Source: Microbacter sp049976245 (lineage in GTDB: Bacteria; Bacteroidota; Bacteroidia; Bacteroidales; Paludibacteraceae). Taken from it: a stretch of DNA of 64,000 nucleotides. Below the pieces are notes generated by a model. It ran no database searches, was not told the DNA's origin, and saw only the letters and a list, made by a program, of their open reading frames with translations. Shown piece by piece: positions 51,640-60,472 of this stretch. The position numbers and the translations under genes were made by a program. The stretch's first letter is position 1, and each line of letters starts with the position of its first letter. The stretch lies in contig JBMFIQ010000007.1 in the NCBI GenBank assembly GCA_049976245.1, positions 1 to 64,000 on the forward strand. The letters run 5' to 3'.

Positions 51640-53094
51640 ATGAAAGCAAGAATCCTTTTCCTAAGTGTTATCTCTTTGATTGTTGGCATTTTGTTGAGTT
51701 CATGTTCAACAAACTCCGTGTCTGTTTCTAAGCCCCCTCTTGTTATTGGTCAACCAATTAGCGCCGGATCAACATTGTCAGGCAATGTTAAAGGAACAAT
51801 GTTAAGCGGACAGACTTACACCATGACCGGAAACATCACCGTGAATGAAGGCGATACCTTATTGTTACAACCCGGTGTCCACTTAAAGGTTGGACGCGGC
51901 TTGACCATTTTGGTTAAAGGGGTATTTATTTCTTTAGGTACAAAAGACAATCCTAACTGGATTGGACCGGATAAGTCATTTGCAAAAACGGATCAAGTTG
52001 GATATCCCGTTCAAAATGATTCCGCCTATGTTGGTTATTGGACAGGAATCAACTGTGAGCCTTCTTGTCCTTTGGTTGACATCAAATGGACGCATGTCGA
52101 TTATACCGGCGCCTCTTTCCCCGCTAATTTCTTTCCCACAGGGAAATCGGCCGGAGCTACCTCTTTTGGTATTTATTTCCAAAACATCAACGGAAACTTT
52201 ATTTTCGAAGACAGTTGGATGTACGGCACCATTGATGATGCCATACGCATTGCTGCAGGTAAGTTTGAATTGATGCGTAATACTTTTGAGAAGTGTGGCT
52301 ATACCGGAGGAGATGTTATCAATGTAAAGAGTGGAGCTGTCGGCGATATGGCCTACAATCTGTTTGTTGGTGCGGCAACCAATTCAACCAAGGCTGCCAT
52401 GCCTAACAGCACAAATGTTCAAACCAACGTAACCATGTACAATAATACATATATCAACGGAGGGTACAGGCAAAAAGATCCAACCGGACGTGGAGGCTCT
52501 TTAAATTATGAAAGTGGAGCCAAAGGAGCTGCCTTCAATAATTTAATCGTAAATTGTAGGGTTGGTTTGCGTATTCATAATAATCCTGCTGCAGATGTTC
52601 AGCACATGAAGTACGGTTACAACTATTCTTACGGTGATTCGTTGAGTGTTTGTAATATGTTTTATCCTGTGCCGCCGACCACTTCTGTCACAGTCCCTCA
52701 ACCAACGGATATCCCCACACCGCCGGCTTCCATTTTTCCTGCTTCATTGTATTCCGCTGCTTATTTGTATCAATTGGATGCAAGTGGCAATTGCATCCAC
52801 ATGGATGTTCCATACGACGGATCATCTTTTGTTCAAAAAGGAAATCCGCTCTTTGTTAATTTCCCGCTTCCTGAAGCTGGAATACGGAGGCTGTCAGATA
52901 TTTCTGCCGTTGGGAACTTTAATTTCAAATTACAAAACGGCTCGCCGGCTGCAGGTAAAGGGACTATTGACCCCAGTTTAATTGCTCCTTTAATGGCAGT
53001 TCAAATTTCCGATCCCAACTTAAAACCAACCATTACAATGCCGGGTGTTGATATGGGATGTTATCAGTTGAATGGATCAGGGAATCAACATTAA
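51640..53094 (+). CDS. Beta-helix lipoprotein
   Basis: 484 residues with a lipoprotein signal ending at C22 (ILLSSC). The mature protein has beta-helix-type features (GNITVNEGDTLLLQPGVHLK, then repeated Asn/Gly-rich turns), like surface-exposed beta-helix proteins of Bacteroidota. No catalytic motif is recognised. Lies 70 nt after the TonB receptor gene, so probably in the same transcript and acting at the outer surface with it, for example as a substrate-binding lipoprotein. A terminator follows. Confidence 0.7.
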   Translation: MKARILFLSVISLIVGILLSSCSTNSVSVSKPPLVIGQPISAGSTLSGNVKGTMLSGQTYTMTGNITVNEGDTLLLQPGVHLKVGRGLTILVKGVFISLGTKDNPNWIGPDKSFAKTDQVGYPVQNDSAYVGYWTGINCEPSCPLVDIKWTHVDYTGASFPANFFPTGKSAGATSFGIYFQNINGNFIFEDSWMYGTIDDAIRIAAGKFELMRNTFEKCGYTGGDVINVKSGAVGDMAYNLFVGAATNSTKAAMPNSTNVQTNVTMYNNTYINGGYRQKDPTGRGGSLNYESGAKGAAFNNLIVNCRVGLRIHNNPAADVQHMKYGYNYSYGDSLSVCNMFYPVPPTTSVTVPQPTDIPTPPASIFPASLYSAAYLYQLDASGNCIHMDVPYDGSSFVQKGNPLFVNFPLPEAGIRRLSDISAVGNFNFKLQNGSPAAGKGTIDPSLIAPLMAVQISDPNLKPTITMPGVDMGCYQLNGSGNQH

Positions 53095-53210
53095 GAAAAT
53101 TTTACCATATTGGTTTGTTTCACGATTCAGTTATTCACGCTAACAATTTCTTGTGTAGTTGTCATTGAATCTTTTCTCAGGAAAAATGATTGTGTAGTTT
53201 AGATGAATAG

Positions 53211-53250
53211 AATGGCGTCCTCATTTCACAGTGAGCGCCATTTTATTTTT
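53211..53250 (+). terminator. Terminator after the beta-helix lipoprotein gene
   Basis: AATGGCG with CGCCATT, extended by CTCA/TGAG across a 2-nt bulge, 8-nt loop, then TTATTTTTT. Separates the TonB pair from the phosphoesterase gene. Confidence 0.7.
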
Positions 53251-53366
53251 TCTCTTAAATCAGACTTTTCAAAGGTATTTACATGTATATAAAGTCTTTC
53301 AAGGAAACACAAGAATCACGAATGCTCTTTTAGAAGACTATTTATCATTTTAGTAAACAAATAATT

Positions 53367-54569
53367 ATGAACTTAACTCATTTAGCTATGACCACGAAAC
53401 GTACCGCATGGAGATTTTCATTAGCGATTTTCTTTCTCTCGGTCATTTTATCATGTCAAAAGGTGATTGTCTATGCTGCTCCAAACACTGTACAAATCGT
53501 TTATACTTCTGATACGCATTTTGGGTGGCATCGTACTTTTCGTGGCAAAACCAATGTAGATGCAAACAGCGTTAATAAAGCGATGATACAGGAAATAAAC
53601 ACTTTGCCTGAAGTAACATTTCCAAAAGATGGCGGCGTGAATCAAGGGACAAAAGTTGGCAGCATTGATTACATGATTATTACCGGCGACATTGTCAATC
53701 GTCAACAAATTGGTATTCAATCGGCTTCGGCATCGTGGGCACAATTCAGCGCTGCTTATTTGAATGGTGGCATTACGCTGAAAAACAAAGAGAATCAATC
53801 GGTCACTTTTCTCTTGACATGTGGGAATCACGATGTTTCAGATGCTATTGGTTATACTAAGCCAATGAATCCTGTTACGGATGCGACTTCAATGGTCCAT
53901 ATTTACAACATGATGCTTTTTCCTGCTGTGCCGCTTACGAATGCAACCTATGATTATCGAACCGATAAAATCAATTATTCCAAAAACATAGCTGGAGTTC
54001 ATTTTATGTTTGTTAATATTTGGCCTGATTCTATCGCTCGCATTTGGATGCAACATGATCTGTCTTCCGTAAGTATAAGCACGCCGGTTATCATTTTTAC
54101 TCATGATCCACCCATTGCCGATCCATTACATTTTACCAACCCCAATGGAGATCACGGAATTAATTCCACCGATAAATTTCAAAATGTGCTTGGAGAAGTG
54201 TTTAAAGACGGGAAAACCCCCAATGCTTCCACCACTATTGAACAACGAAACTTTGTCGCTTTCCTAAAGTTGCATCCCAACATTAAAGCTTATTTTCACG
54301 GTCATGACAACTTCAATCAATTTTATACCTATTACGGCCCTGATGATGACATGCGATTGAATGTCTTTAGGGTGGATTCTCCTATGAAAGGCGATATCTC
54401 CGGCACCGATGCGCCAAATGGTGTCGGAGACGAATCTAAAGTTTCTTTTCAGGTAATTTCAATCAATGAAGAGACAAAAAAAATGACCGTAAGAGAATGT
54501 TTCTGGAACAAATCGGGGGTCAATTCTCATTTAGAATGGGGTGATAGCCAAACAATATCTTTGAAATGA
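53367..54569 (+). CDS. Exported calcineurin-like metallophosphoesterase
   Basis: 400 residues. Signal sequence to about residue 30 with a lipobox-like VILSC, so it is probably a lipoprotein; ATG 53388 is an alternative start. Metallophosphoesterase motifs in order: D49 and H51 (SDTHFGW), GD at 107-108 (ITGDIVN), GNHD at 153-156, a distant FTHDPP, and FHGHDN at the C-terminal side. Hydrolyses phosphate esters or phosphodiesters outside the cytoplasm. Its place between a TonB receptor with a Pho box and the pst operon suggests phosphate release from organic compounds. It has a terminator upstream, so it needs its own promoter, which I could not identify. Confidence 0.87.
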   Translation: MNLTHLAMTTKRTAWRFSLAIFFLSVILSCQKVIVYAAPNTVQIVYTSDTHFGWHRTFRGKTNVDANSVNKAMIQEINTLPEVTFPKDGGVNQGTKVGSIDYMIITGDIVNRQQIGIQSASASWAQFSAAYLNGGITLKNKENQSVTFLLTCGNHDVSDAIGYTKPMNPVTDATSMVHIYNMMLFPAVPLTNATYDYRTDKINYSKNIAGVHFMFVNIWPDSIARIWMQHDLSSVSISTPVIIFTHDPPIADPLHFTNPNGDHGINSTDKFQNVLGEVFKDGKTPNASTTIEQRNFVAFLKLHPNIKAYFHGHDNFNQFYTYYGPDDDMRLNVFRVDSPMKGDISGTDAPNGVGDESKVSFQVISINEETKKMTVRECFWNKSGVNSHLEWGDSQTISLK

Positions 54570-54610
54570 GTTTTTTGCATGATCAGGAAATATCTTTCGA
54601 TTCGAATTTT

Positions 54611-54649
54611 GTAACAAAATTGTAACATTCTCTTCACATTCTTGTAACA
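54611..54649 (+). promoter_or_regulatory. Predicted Pho box of the porin-pst operon
   Basis: Four hexamers, GTAACA (54611), GTAACA (54622), TTCACA (54633), GTAACA (54644), each separated by 5 nt, giving an 11-bp period on one DNA face. The last ends 10 nt before the -7 box at 54659. Position, period and downstream pst genes agree with a PhoB/PhoP-type site. Confidence 0.78.
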
Positions 54650-54658
54650 ACTTAGAAA

Positions 54659-54666
54659 TACTTTTG
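54659..54666 (+). promoter_or_regulatory. -7 box (TACTTTTG) of the porin-pst operon
   Basis: TACTTTTG followed by C, 34 nt upstream of the GTG start of the porin gene. The normal -33 sequence is replaced by the Pho-box repeats. Confidence 0.7.
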
Positions 54667-54699
54667 CCTCCGACATCAAACCCGTTATATTGAAAGAAG

Positions 54700-55692
54700 G
54701 TGAAAAAAGTTGTACTGAGCTTTATGTTGTTGATGATGGTCAATTTGCTTTCGGCACAAACTACTGGAACCCCTACTGACGCTTTTAAACCGAGTGGGAA
54801 ACCAATCGTGACGATCTTTACAGATTTTACGAGCACTACATCAAACGGTAAAACAAACAATGCGTTTGAACTTTCTCGTGCTTATTTTGGTTACGGCTAT
54901 CATTTTAGCCGAAATTTTTACGGTAAAATTGTTTTGGATGTAGCCAATGCGCCTGCAGTTACTACTTCGTCATTTACCGCTTTGCTCAAAAATGCCTTTC
55001 TGGAGTATGCCAATCCAATGGTTTCAGTTGACTTTGGAATGATTTGCACCAGTCAGTTTAGTTTGCAGGAGGCTGTTTGGGGCAAACGTTTTTTGGCCAA
55101 AACTTTGCAGGATCAATACGGTTTTAGTTCCAGTGCTGATCTTGGTGCTGATGTCACATTCAAGTTGGCGCCTCAGGTTTCTTTTGACGTGCAGTGGTTG
55201 AACGGCGAAGGGTATCAAAAAATACAATCGGACAGTACATTGAAAGTAGCTGCCGGTGTGACGGTAAAACCTATTAAGAACCTTGTTGCGCGAGTATATG
55301 TCGATTATATGAAGAAAAACGTAGCACAAAAATCATTTAACGCGTTTCTTGCATACACCGGTGAAAGGATTACATTGGGCGCTGAATATGATATGCAGGT
55401 TGGTAATAAAATGATTCAGGATCATAATTTTTCAGGCATTTCTTTGTATGGAACGTACAATTTGGAGAACTATATGGCTATATTTGTAAGGTTTGATGAT
55501 CTGACTTCCAAGAAAATAGGCAGCTCAACATCAGGGTGGAATTCTTGTGACGGGCAAACTTACATGGCTGGCTTGGTGTTTTCACCTGTTAAAGGAGTAC
55601 AGATCTCTCCTAATTGTCGTTACTGGCATCCTTCCTCAGATCTCAACCATGGATCAACCGTTTTTGCTTTGAATCTCGGCTTAAATTTATAA
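54700..55692 (+). CDS. Outer membrane porin, phosphate-regulon type
   Basis: 330 residues starting with GTG; no in-frame ATG lies upstream, and the N terminus is a good signal peptide (KKVVLSFMLLMMVNLLSAQ). The rest alternates polar and hydrophobic residues as in a beta-barrel porin, with the FELSRAYFGYGYHFSRNFYG segment seen in small OprP-like porins, and ends in an aliphatic residue. It is directly upstream of pstS (47 nt) behind a predicted Pho box, so it probably admits phosphate through the outer membrane under starvation. Ligand inferred from context. Confidence 0.78.
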   Translation: MKKVVLSFMLLMMVNLLSAQTTGTPTDAFKPSGKPIVTIFTDFTSTTSNGKTNNAFELSRAYFGYGYHFSRNFYGKIVLDVANAPAVTTSSFTALLKNAFLEYANPMVSVDFGMICTSQFSLQEAVWGKRFLAKTLQDQYGFSSSADLGADVTFKLAPQVSFDVQWLNGEGYQKIQSDSTLKVAAGVTVKPIKNLVARVYVDYMKKNVAQKSFNAFLAYTGERITLGAEYDMQVGNKMIQDHNFSGISLYGTYNLENYMAIFVRFDDLTSKKIGSSTSGWNSCDGQTYMAGLVFSPVKGVQISPNCRYWHPSSDLNHGSTVFALNLGLNL

Positions 55693-55739
55693 GATTATAA
55701 TCCTCTGAACATCAATTTTTCACACTAATATTTTACATC

Positions 55740-56792
55740 ATGAAAAAAATCGGTTTGTTTTTAGCGCTTGCGCTGGTTTTTGCTTCTTGCCAAAACGGTA
55801 AAAAGAATAATGCGTCAAACATTACCTTGTCGGGAGCAGGTTCTACCTTTGTCATGCCTTTTTACACCACAGCATTTCAAAAATATACTTCCCTGACGGG
55901 AGTGAAAGTTACCTATGGCGGCATAGGTTCCGGTGGAGGTATCCGTAGTTTGAAAGATCGCGTTGTCGATTTCGGGGCAAGTGACGCTTTCTTAACGGAC
56001 ACACAAATGACCGCCATGCCTGCACCAGTAGTAGAATTTCCAACTTGTAGCGGAGCCGTTGTGATGGCTTTCAACCTTCCGGGCATTCAAGACATAAAAT
56101 TAACGCCCGATGTATTGGCTAATATTTATTTGGGAAAAATCAAAAAGTGGAATGATCCGGCTCTGGCACAAATAAATCCGGGCGTGAAATTTCCAAATAT
56201 ACCTATCACTGTTGTGTATCGTTCTGACGGCAGTGGAACCACCAACATTTTTACCAATTATTTGACCAAGGTAAGTCCTGAGTGGAAGGACAAATACGGC
56301 TACGGAACAACGGTGAATTGGCCAGTCGGTATTGGTGGAAAAGGGAATCCGGGAGTGGCCGGGACCATCAGTCAAACGGTAGGTGCTATTGGATATGTTG
56401 AATCCACCTATGCTTTTGCCGAAAAGATTGCTTATGCTTCTATCAAAAATCAGGCTGGCAATTTTATCAAACCCGATTTTGCCTCGACAAGCGCTGCCGG
56501 AAAAGGAGCCATGCCTGCTGATACACGCATCATGATTACCAACTCACCCGATCCTGCTGCTTATCCAATTGCCGGATTTACTTGGGTAATTCTTTACAAA
56601 GAACAAAATTACAACAATCGTACGTTGGCTCAGGCTGAAGCATTGCTGAAATTGTGGGATTGGATGTTGAGCCCCGATGCACAAGCCATTGCACAGCAAA
56701 TTGATTACGTGCCGTTGCCGGCTTCGGTCATTGCTCTTGACAAATCTATTTTACGTACAGTGACTTACAATGGCAAGCCTATTTTGAAGTAA
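55740..56792 (+). CDS. pstS: Phosphate ABC transporter substrate-binding lipoprotein
   Basis: 350 residues. A lipoprotein signal ends at C17 (ALVFASC). Phosphate-binding loops of the PstS family: LSGAGSTFVMPFY near residue 30, GIGSGGGIRSLKDRVVDFGASD, and YRSDGSGTTNIFTNYL. Binds Pi in the periplasm and delivers it to PstCA. Second gene of the porin-pstSCAB-phoU group; 142 nt to pstC, without a clear separate promoter. Confidence 0.95.
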   Translation: MKKIGLFLALALVFASCQNGKKNNASNITLSGAGSTFVMPFYTTAFQKYTSLTGVKVTYGGIGSGGGIRSLKDRVVDFGASDAFLTDTQMTAMPAPVVEFPTCSGAVVMAFNLPGIQDIKLTPDVLANIYLGKIKKWNDPALAQINPGVKFPNIPITVVYRSDGSGTTNIFTNYLTKVSPEWKDKYGYGTTVNWPVGIGGKGNPGVAGTISQTVGAIGYVESTYAFAEKIAYASIKNQAGNFIKPDFASTSAAGKGAMPADTRIMITNSPDPAAYPIAGFTWVILYKEQNYNNRTLAQAEALLKLWDWMLSPDAQAIAQQIDYVPLPASVIALDKSILRTVTYNGKPILK

Positions 56793-56934
56793 CAACAAGC
56801 AGTTTTAGATTTAAACGTTATAATGCCTTTCGGGACGTTCTTTCAACGAAAGATCGGCTTGGAAGGTTTGACGTCAATATAACTTTATCCGTCAGGCGAT
56901 TTTTGTATGATCATTAAATATCAATTTGTTGCAC

Positions 56935-57786
56935 ATGAAAAGTGAGAAAATAACAAAATCCATTTTGTTTGGTTCATCTTTGTTTCTTCTGTTTTTATCC
57001 GGCGCCATGCTTTATTCGTTAGTGGAAGGCTCATTGCCTTCTTTTCATGTATTTGGATGGCGATTTTTGTTTTCGTCGGAATGGGATCCTACGCAAGGAA
57101 ATCAACATTTCGGGGCGTGGGCGTTTATTGTCGGGACGTTGTTCACCTCCGTGTTTGCTTTGATCGTTGCCATTCCTTTGGCATTTTCCACCTCGTTGAT
57201 TGTGGCCGAATATTTTCGCAACAGTTGGTTTGCCAATGTAGTAAGCACATCCGTTGATTTGTTGGCAGGCATTCCCTCGGTGATTTTTGGTTTGTGGGGT
57301 TTTTATGCTCTTCGTCCGTTCATTGTGGAGATTGGGTTGAGCCATCAAGGTTTTGGCATTTTCACGGCAGGACTTGTGTTGGCCATCATGATTGTGCCTT
57401 ATGCCACGTCATTGAGCAACTCCATTATCATGATGGTTCCCAATGAATTGAAGGAGGCGGCTTATTCGCTTGGAGCCACCCGACTTGAGGTGATTTGGAA
57501 TGTCATTTTGCCCAATGCCCGATCGGGGATAGCGGCCAGTTATATTTTGGCTTTTGGGCGCGCTTTAGGCGAAACCATGGCGGTAACCATGTTGATCGGG
57601 AATGCCAACATCCTGCCCAAAGGATTGTTTAGTACGGGAAACACCATGGCAAGCGTCATTGCCAATGAGTTTGGCGAAGCAAGCGGAGTTCATCTGAGTG
57701 CGCTAATCGAAATAGGACTGCTTTTGTTTGTGATCACCGCCATCATCAATGCTATCGGAAAATTGATCATTAAAAAAACAGCCTGA
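56935..57786 (+). CDS. pstC: Phosphate ABC transporter permease PstC
   Basis: 283 residues from ATG 56935 (an in-frame TTG nine bases earlier is less likely). Six membrane segments; the EAA-type cytoplasmic loop is ELKEAAYSLGATRLEVIWNVILP, and SIVxFGRALGET-like FGRALGETMAVTML is characteristic of PstC. Forms the channel with PstA. Overlaps pstA by one base (TGATG), so translation is coupled. Confidence 0.95.
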   Translation: MKSEKITKSILFGSSLFLLFLSGAMLYSLVEGSLPSFHVFGWRFLFSSEWDPTQGNQHFGAWAFIVGTLFTSVFALIVAIPLAFSTSLIVAEYFRNSWFANVVSTSVDLLAGIPSVIFGLWGFYALRPFIVEIGLSHQGFGIFTAGLVLAIMIVPYATSLSNSIIMMVPNELKEAAYSLGATRLEVIWNVILPNARSGIAASYILAFGRALGETMAVTMLIGNANILPKGLFSTGNTMASVIANEFGEASGVHLSALIEIGLLLFVITAIINAIGKLIIKKTA

Positions 57787-58691
57787 TGAAATCACAACTT
57801 ATTATGCCTAAAATGGGGAAAATTGTTATTAATTTCCGATCACGTAGTTTGAAAAGCAAACTGTTTTTCAGCATAATCTTATTTTTCGCTTTGGTTACGA
57901 TTGCTGTTGTTCTACTCATCATCGGAACATTGATCGTTAAGGGATTTCGCCAGATCAATCTGGATTTCTTTACCAAAGTGGCTCCCGATACGTTTCAGGC
58001 CATGATGGCCAATGCGAGTGGACAAATTATTCCCGGTGGAATTTTGAATGGAATTACGGGATCTCTTTATTTGGTTGCCATTTCATCTGTTTTTGCTATT
58101 CCCATCGGTATTGTAATTGGTATTTATTTGTACGAAAATTCCAAGAACAAGTATGCCGATTTGATTCGCGATCTTACTGATATTTTGCAGGGCATTCCCT
58201 CCATCGTTGTCGGGTTAATTGTTTATCTTTGGGTGGTTGTTCATGTTACGCAAAGTTTTTCGGTATTAGCAGGCAGTGTGGCGTTGGCCATTATGATGTT
58301 GCCGCTGATCATTCGATCAACTGAAGAGTCGTTAAAAATGGTTCCCGAAACGCTCAAAGAAGCTGCTTTTGCCTTAGGGACACCTTATTATAAAGTGATT
58401 CTCCGAGTGTTGATTCCTTCTGCTTTCAGCGGTCTAATGACGGGCATTTTGTTGGCTTTGTCCAGAGTATTGGGCGAAACGGCTCCATTGTTGCTCACCA
58501 CATTGGGTAACTCGGCGGTCAACTGGAATTTCTCCAAACCAGTAAGCGCTGTGCCCTTGCTGATTTGGCAGTTCTACAACGATCCGAACATGGTCAATCT
58601 GATTTGGAGTTCATCGCTCTTTCTGATGGCTTTTGTATTGTTACTGAATATTTTATCAAAATGGATTGCGTCAAAAAAGAGAATACAATAA
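57786..58691 (+). CDS. pstA: Phosphate ABC transporter permease PstA
   Basis: 301 residues, six membrane segments. EAA loop TLKEAAFALGTPYYKVILRVLIP and ALSRVLGETAPLLLT identify PstA. The N-terminal 20-30 residues are basic and cytoplasmic; the start at 57786 overlaps the pstC stop. pstB follows after 31 nt. Confidence 0.95.
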   Translation: MKSQLIMPKMGKIVINFRSRSLKSKLFFSIILFFALVTIAVVLLIIGTLIVKGFRQINLDFFTKVAPDTFQAMMANASGQIIPGGILNGITGSLYLVAISSVFAIPIGIVIGIYLYENSKNKYADLIRDLTDILQGIPSIVVGLIVYLWVVVHVTQSFSVLAGSVALAIMMLPLIIRSTEESLKMVPETLKEAAFALGTPYYKVILRVLIPSAFSGLMTGILLALSRVLGETAPLLLTTLGNSAVNWNFSKPVSAVPLLIWQFYNDPNMVNLIWSSSLFLMAFVLLLNILSKWIASKKRIQ

Positions 58692-58722
58692 TCCTTCACT
58701 GTTACTAACAAGAACTACAACA

Positions 58723-59508
58723 ATGATAAACGAAAAAAATACAACGACAGAACAACCTATTCTTACCTTCGATCATTTGTCCATTGCTTACGATCAAGAA
58801 AAATATGCCGTAAAAAATGTTTCGGCCGAAATACGTAAAAATACGATTTCAGCTATCATGGGGCCCTCTGGATGCGGGAAAACCACGCTTTTAAGGGCCA
58901 TTAACCGGATGCATGAGTTGTATCCGCATATTTCCACCACAGGGAAAATCAATTTATATCAGGACAACATTTATGAGATGTCCACCATAGAGTTGCGTCG
59001 AAAGATTGGGATGGTGTTTCAACGCCCAAATCCCTTTCCCACGATGAGTATCTACGAGAACGTGATTGCCGGTTACAAGCTGAACGGTATTCATTTGAAA
59101 CGAAACGAACGGGATGAAATCGTCGAATCGACCTTGCGGGATGTTGCGCTGTGGGAAGAAGTCAAAGAGGCACTCCATAAAAAAGGAACTTTCCTTTCAG
59201 GCGGACAGCAGCAACGGCTTTGTGTGGCTCGTGCTTTGGCCTTTAAGCCGGAGGTGATTCTTCTGGACGAGCCAACTTCGGCCCTCGATCCCATTTCAAC
59301 AGCTAAAATTGAAGATTTGTTGGTGGAGTTGAAAAAACATTATACCATCATTTTGGTGACGCACAACATGTCGCAAGCTGCCCGCATTTCCGATTATTCC
59401 ATGTTTATGTACCTTGGTGAATTGGTTGAATATGAAGATACTAAAACCATGTTTACCAATCCGAAAGATTCCCGAACCGAAGGCTATCTAACCGGTAAAT
59501 TTGGATGA
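58723..59508 (+). CDS. pstB: Phosphate ABC transporter ATPase PstB
   Basis: 261 residues from ATG 58723; the earlier in-frame start would overlap pstA. Walker A MGPSGCGKTTLLRAINRMHE, signature LSGGQQQRLCVARAL, Walker B VILLDEPTSALDP and the H-loop VTHN are intact. Energises Pi uptake by PstCA. Followed by repeat copy D and phoU. Confidence 0.97.
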   Translation: MINEKNTTTEQPILTFDHLSIAYDQEKYAVKNVSAEIRKNTISAIMGPSGCGKTTLLRAINRMHELYPHISTTGKINLYQDNIYEMSTIELRRKIGMVFQRPNPFPTMSIYENVIAGYKLNGIHLKRNERDEIVESTLRDVALWEEVKEALHKKGTFLSGGQQQRLCVARALAFKPEVILLDEPTSALDPISTAKIEDLLVELKKHYTIILVTHNMSQAARISDYSMFMYLGELVEYEDTKTMFTNPKDSRTEGYLTGKFG

Positions 59509-59529
59509 TCGGAAATCATTTAATGTATG

Positions 59530-59617
59530 ATGAAACGAGCCATAAAAAACAGCTTATGCTCAAGCGTATGACTATTAGGCGAGTTTTACTCGACTTTTAA
59601 AAATCAATTTCTCACAC
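59530..59617 (+). repeat. Leader repeat copy D (between pstB and phoU)
   Basis: Begins ATGAAACGAGCCATAAAAAA, contains GACTATTAGGCGAGTTTTAC and CTTTTAAAAATCAA. In the peptide frame shared by copies A and B, the codon matching Leu is TAG here, so the peptide is broken. Lies 21 nt after pstB and 25 nt before phoU, in operon orientation. Confidence 0.72.
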
Positions 59618-59642
59618 ATGAAACTTTAAAAAATTCATTGAT

Positions 59643-60332
59643 ATGAGTACACAAAAAGAAAATGCTTTAAACGACATTCGCGAAAAGTTCAATGATCTCT
59701 CACAGTTGGTTTTATATCAACTCGATTTGCTTGAGAAGATCATTAACAAAGGAGATCCTTCCATCCCGGACAGTTTGCTGGATGAACTGAATGCGAACGA
59801 AGCCGACATTGACATGTTGGAAATCCAATTGGGAGAAGAGATTATTGATACCATTGTGTTGCAACAACCGATGGCTTCCGATCTGCGTCAGGTGATTGCC
59901 ATCAATCAAATGGTGTCGAACTTGGAACGAATTGGAGACCTGGTGATGAACATTGTTTATTTTCTTCCAAGAATTCAAAACCTGGAAATTTATTCCAAAA
60001 TGTCCGAGGTAATGAGTAATATGTTGATGACCAGTGTCAATATGGTGAAAAGGGCCATTCAGTCCTTTACCATGAACGACAAGGAAGATGCGATTTGGAC
60101 GATCAAAAATGATGCCATTGTGGATGAAATGAATCGCAAATTGATTAAAAAAACCATTACACGAAGTAACATTCCTGAAGAAACGCAACAACTGCTTTTT
60201 GCTTTTATCAACCTCAACAACATCATTTCGAACATCGAACGTGTTGGCGATCATGCCACCAACATTGCCGAATCGTCCATCTATGCAATTGAAGGGAAAG
60301 ATCTTCGTCACAAAAAGTTAGACAACGAATAG
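59643..60332 (+). CDS. phoU: Phosphate signalling protein PhoU
   Basis: 229 residues, two PhoU helical repeats: the first (about 15-115) ends in RQVIAINQMVSNLERIGDLVMNI, the second (about 120-220) in LLFAFINLNNIISNIERVGDHATNIAES. Both carry the E-R-x-GD metal-binding pattern. Links Pst transport to the PhoR/PhoB sensor and limits uptake under Pi sufficiency. Last gene of the pst operon; the preceding gap holds repeat copy D, and a terminator follows. Confidence 0.95.
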   Translation: MSTQKENALNDIREKFNDLSQLVLYQLDLLEKIINKGDPSIPDSLLDELNANEADIDMLEIQLGEEIIDTIVLQQPMASDLRQVIAINQMVSNLERIGDLVMNIVYFLPRIQNLEIYSKMSEVMSNMLMTSVNMVKRAIQSFTMNDKEDAIWTIKNDAIVDEMNRKLIKKTITRSNIPEETQQLLFAFINLNNIISNIERVGDHATNIAESSIYAIEGKDLRHKKLDNE

Positions 60333-60344
60333 AAATCGCTTAAC

Positions 60345-60398
60345 AAAACAGAAAAAGCTATTTTTTAAATCGATTGTTTTTTATTTTTCTGTTTTTTT
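60345..60398 (+). terminator. Terminator after phoU
   Basis: Inverted repeat AAAACAGAAAAA with TTTTTCTGTTTT across 27 nt, followed by a T run to 60399. Confidence 0.7.
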
Positions 60399-60400
60399 TG

Positions 60401-60408
60401 TTTCTTTG
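60401..60408 (+). promoter_or_regulatory. Possible -7 box (TTTCTTTG) of the trp leader
   Basis: TTTCTTTG followed by CA, one base off TAnnTTTG. The predicted TSS at about 60415 would place the leader-peptide ATG at 60428 some 13 nt into the transcript. Confidence 0.4.
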
Positions 60409-60427
60409 CAAACAAATTGAAAGCAAA

Positions 60428-60472
60428 TGATCTCCTTTGGTGATAGAAAATGGTGGCGCTGCTCTTTTTAAT
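60428..60472 (+). CDS. Trp leader peptide (attenuation)
   Basis: 14 codons encoding MISFGDRKWWRCSF, with tandem Trp codons at 60452-60457. A short leader with Trp-Trp before hairpins and a trp gene is the classical arrangement for ribosome-mediated attenuation, and a similar Bacteroidota leader (the Bacteroid-trp motif) has been described upstream of trp genes. The Trp codons sit inside the left arm of the first hairpin. Low Trp-tRNA would stall the ribosome there. Confidence 0.8.

Noticed and set aside
59712..60311. 199-codon minus-strand ORF opposite phoU
   Set aside because: Antisense shadow; composition rich in His/Asn as expected from the reverse of a Bacteroidota gene, no recognisable domain.
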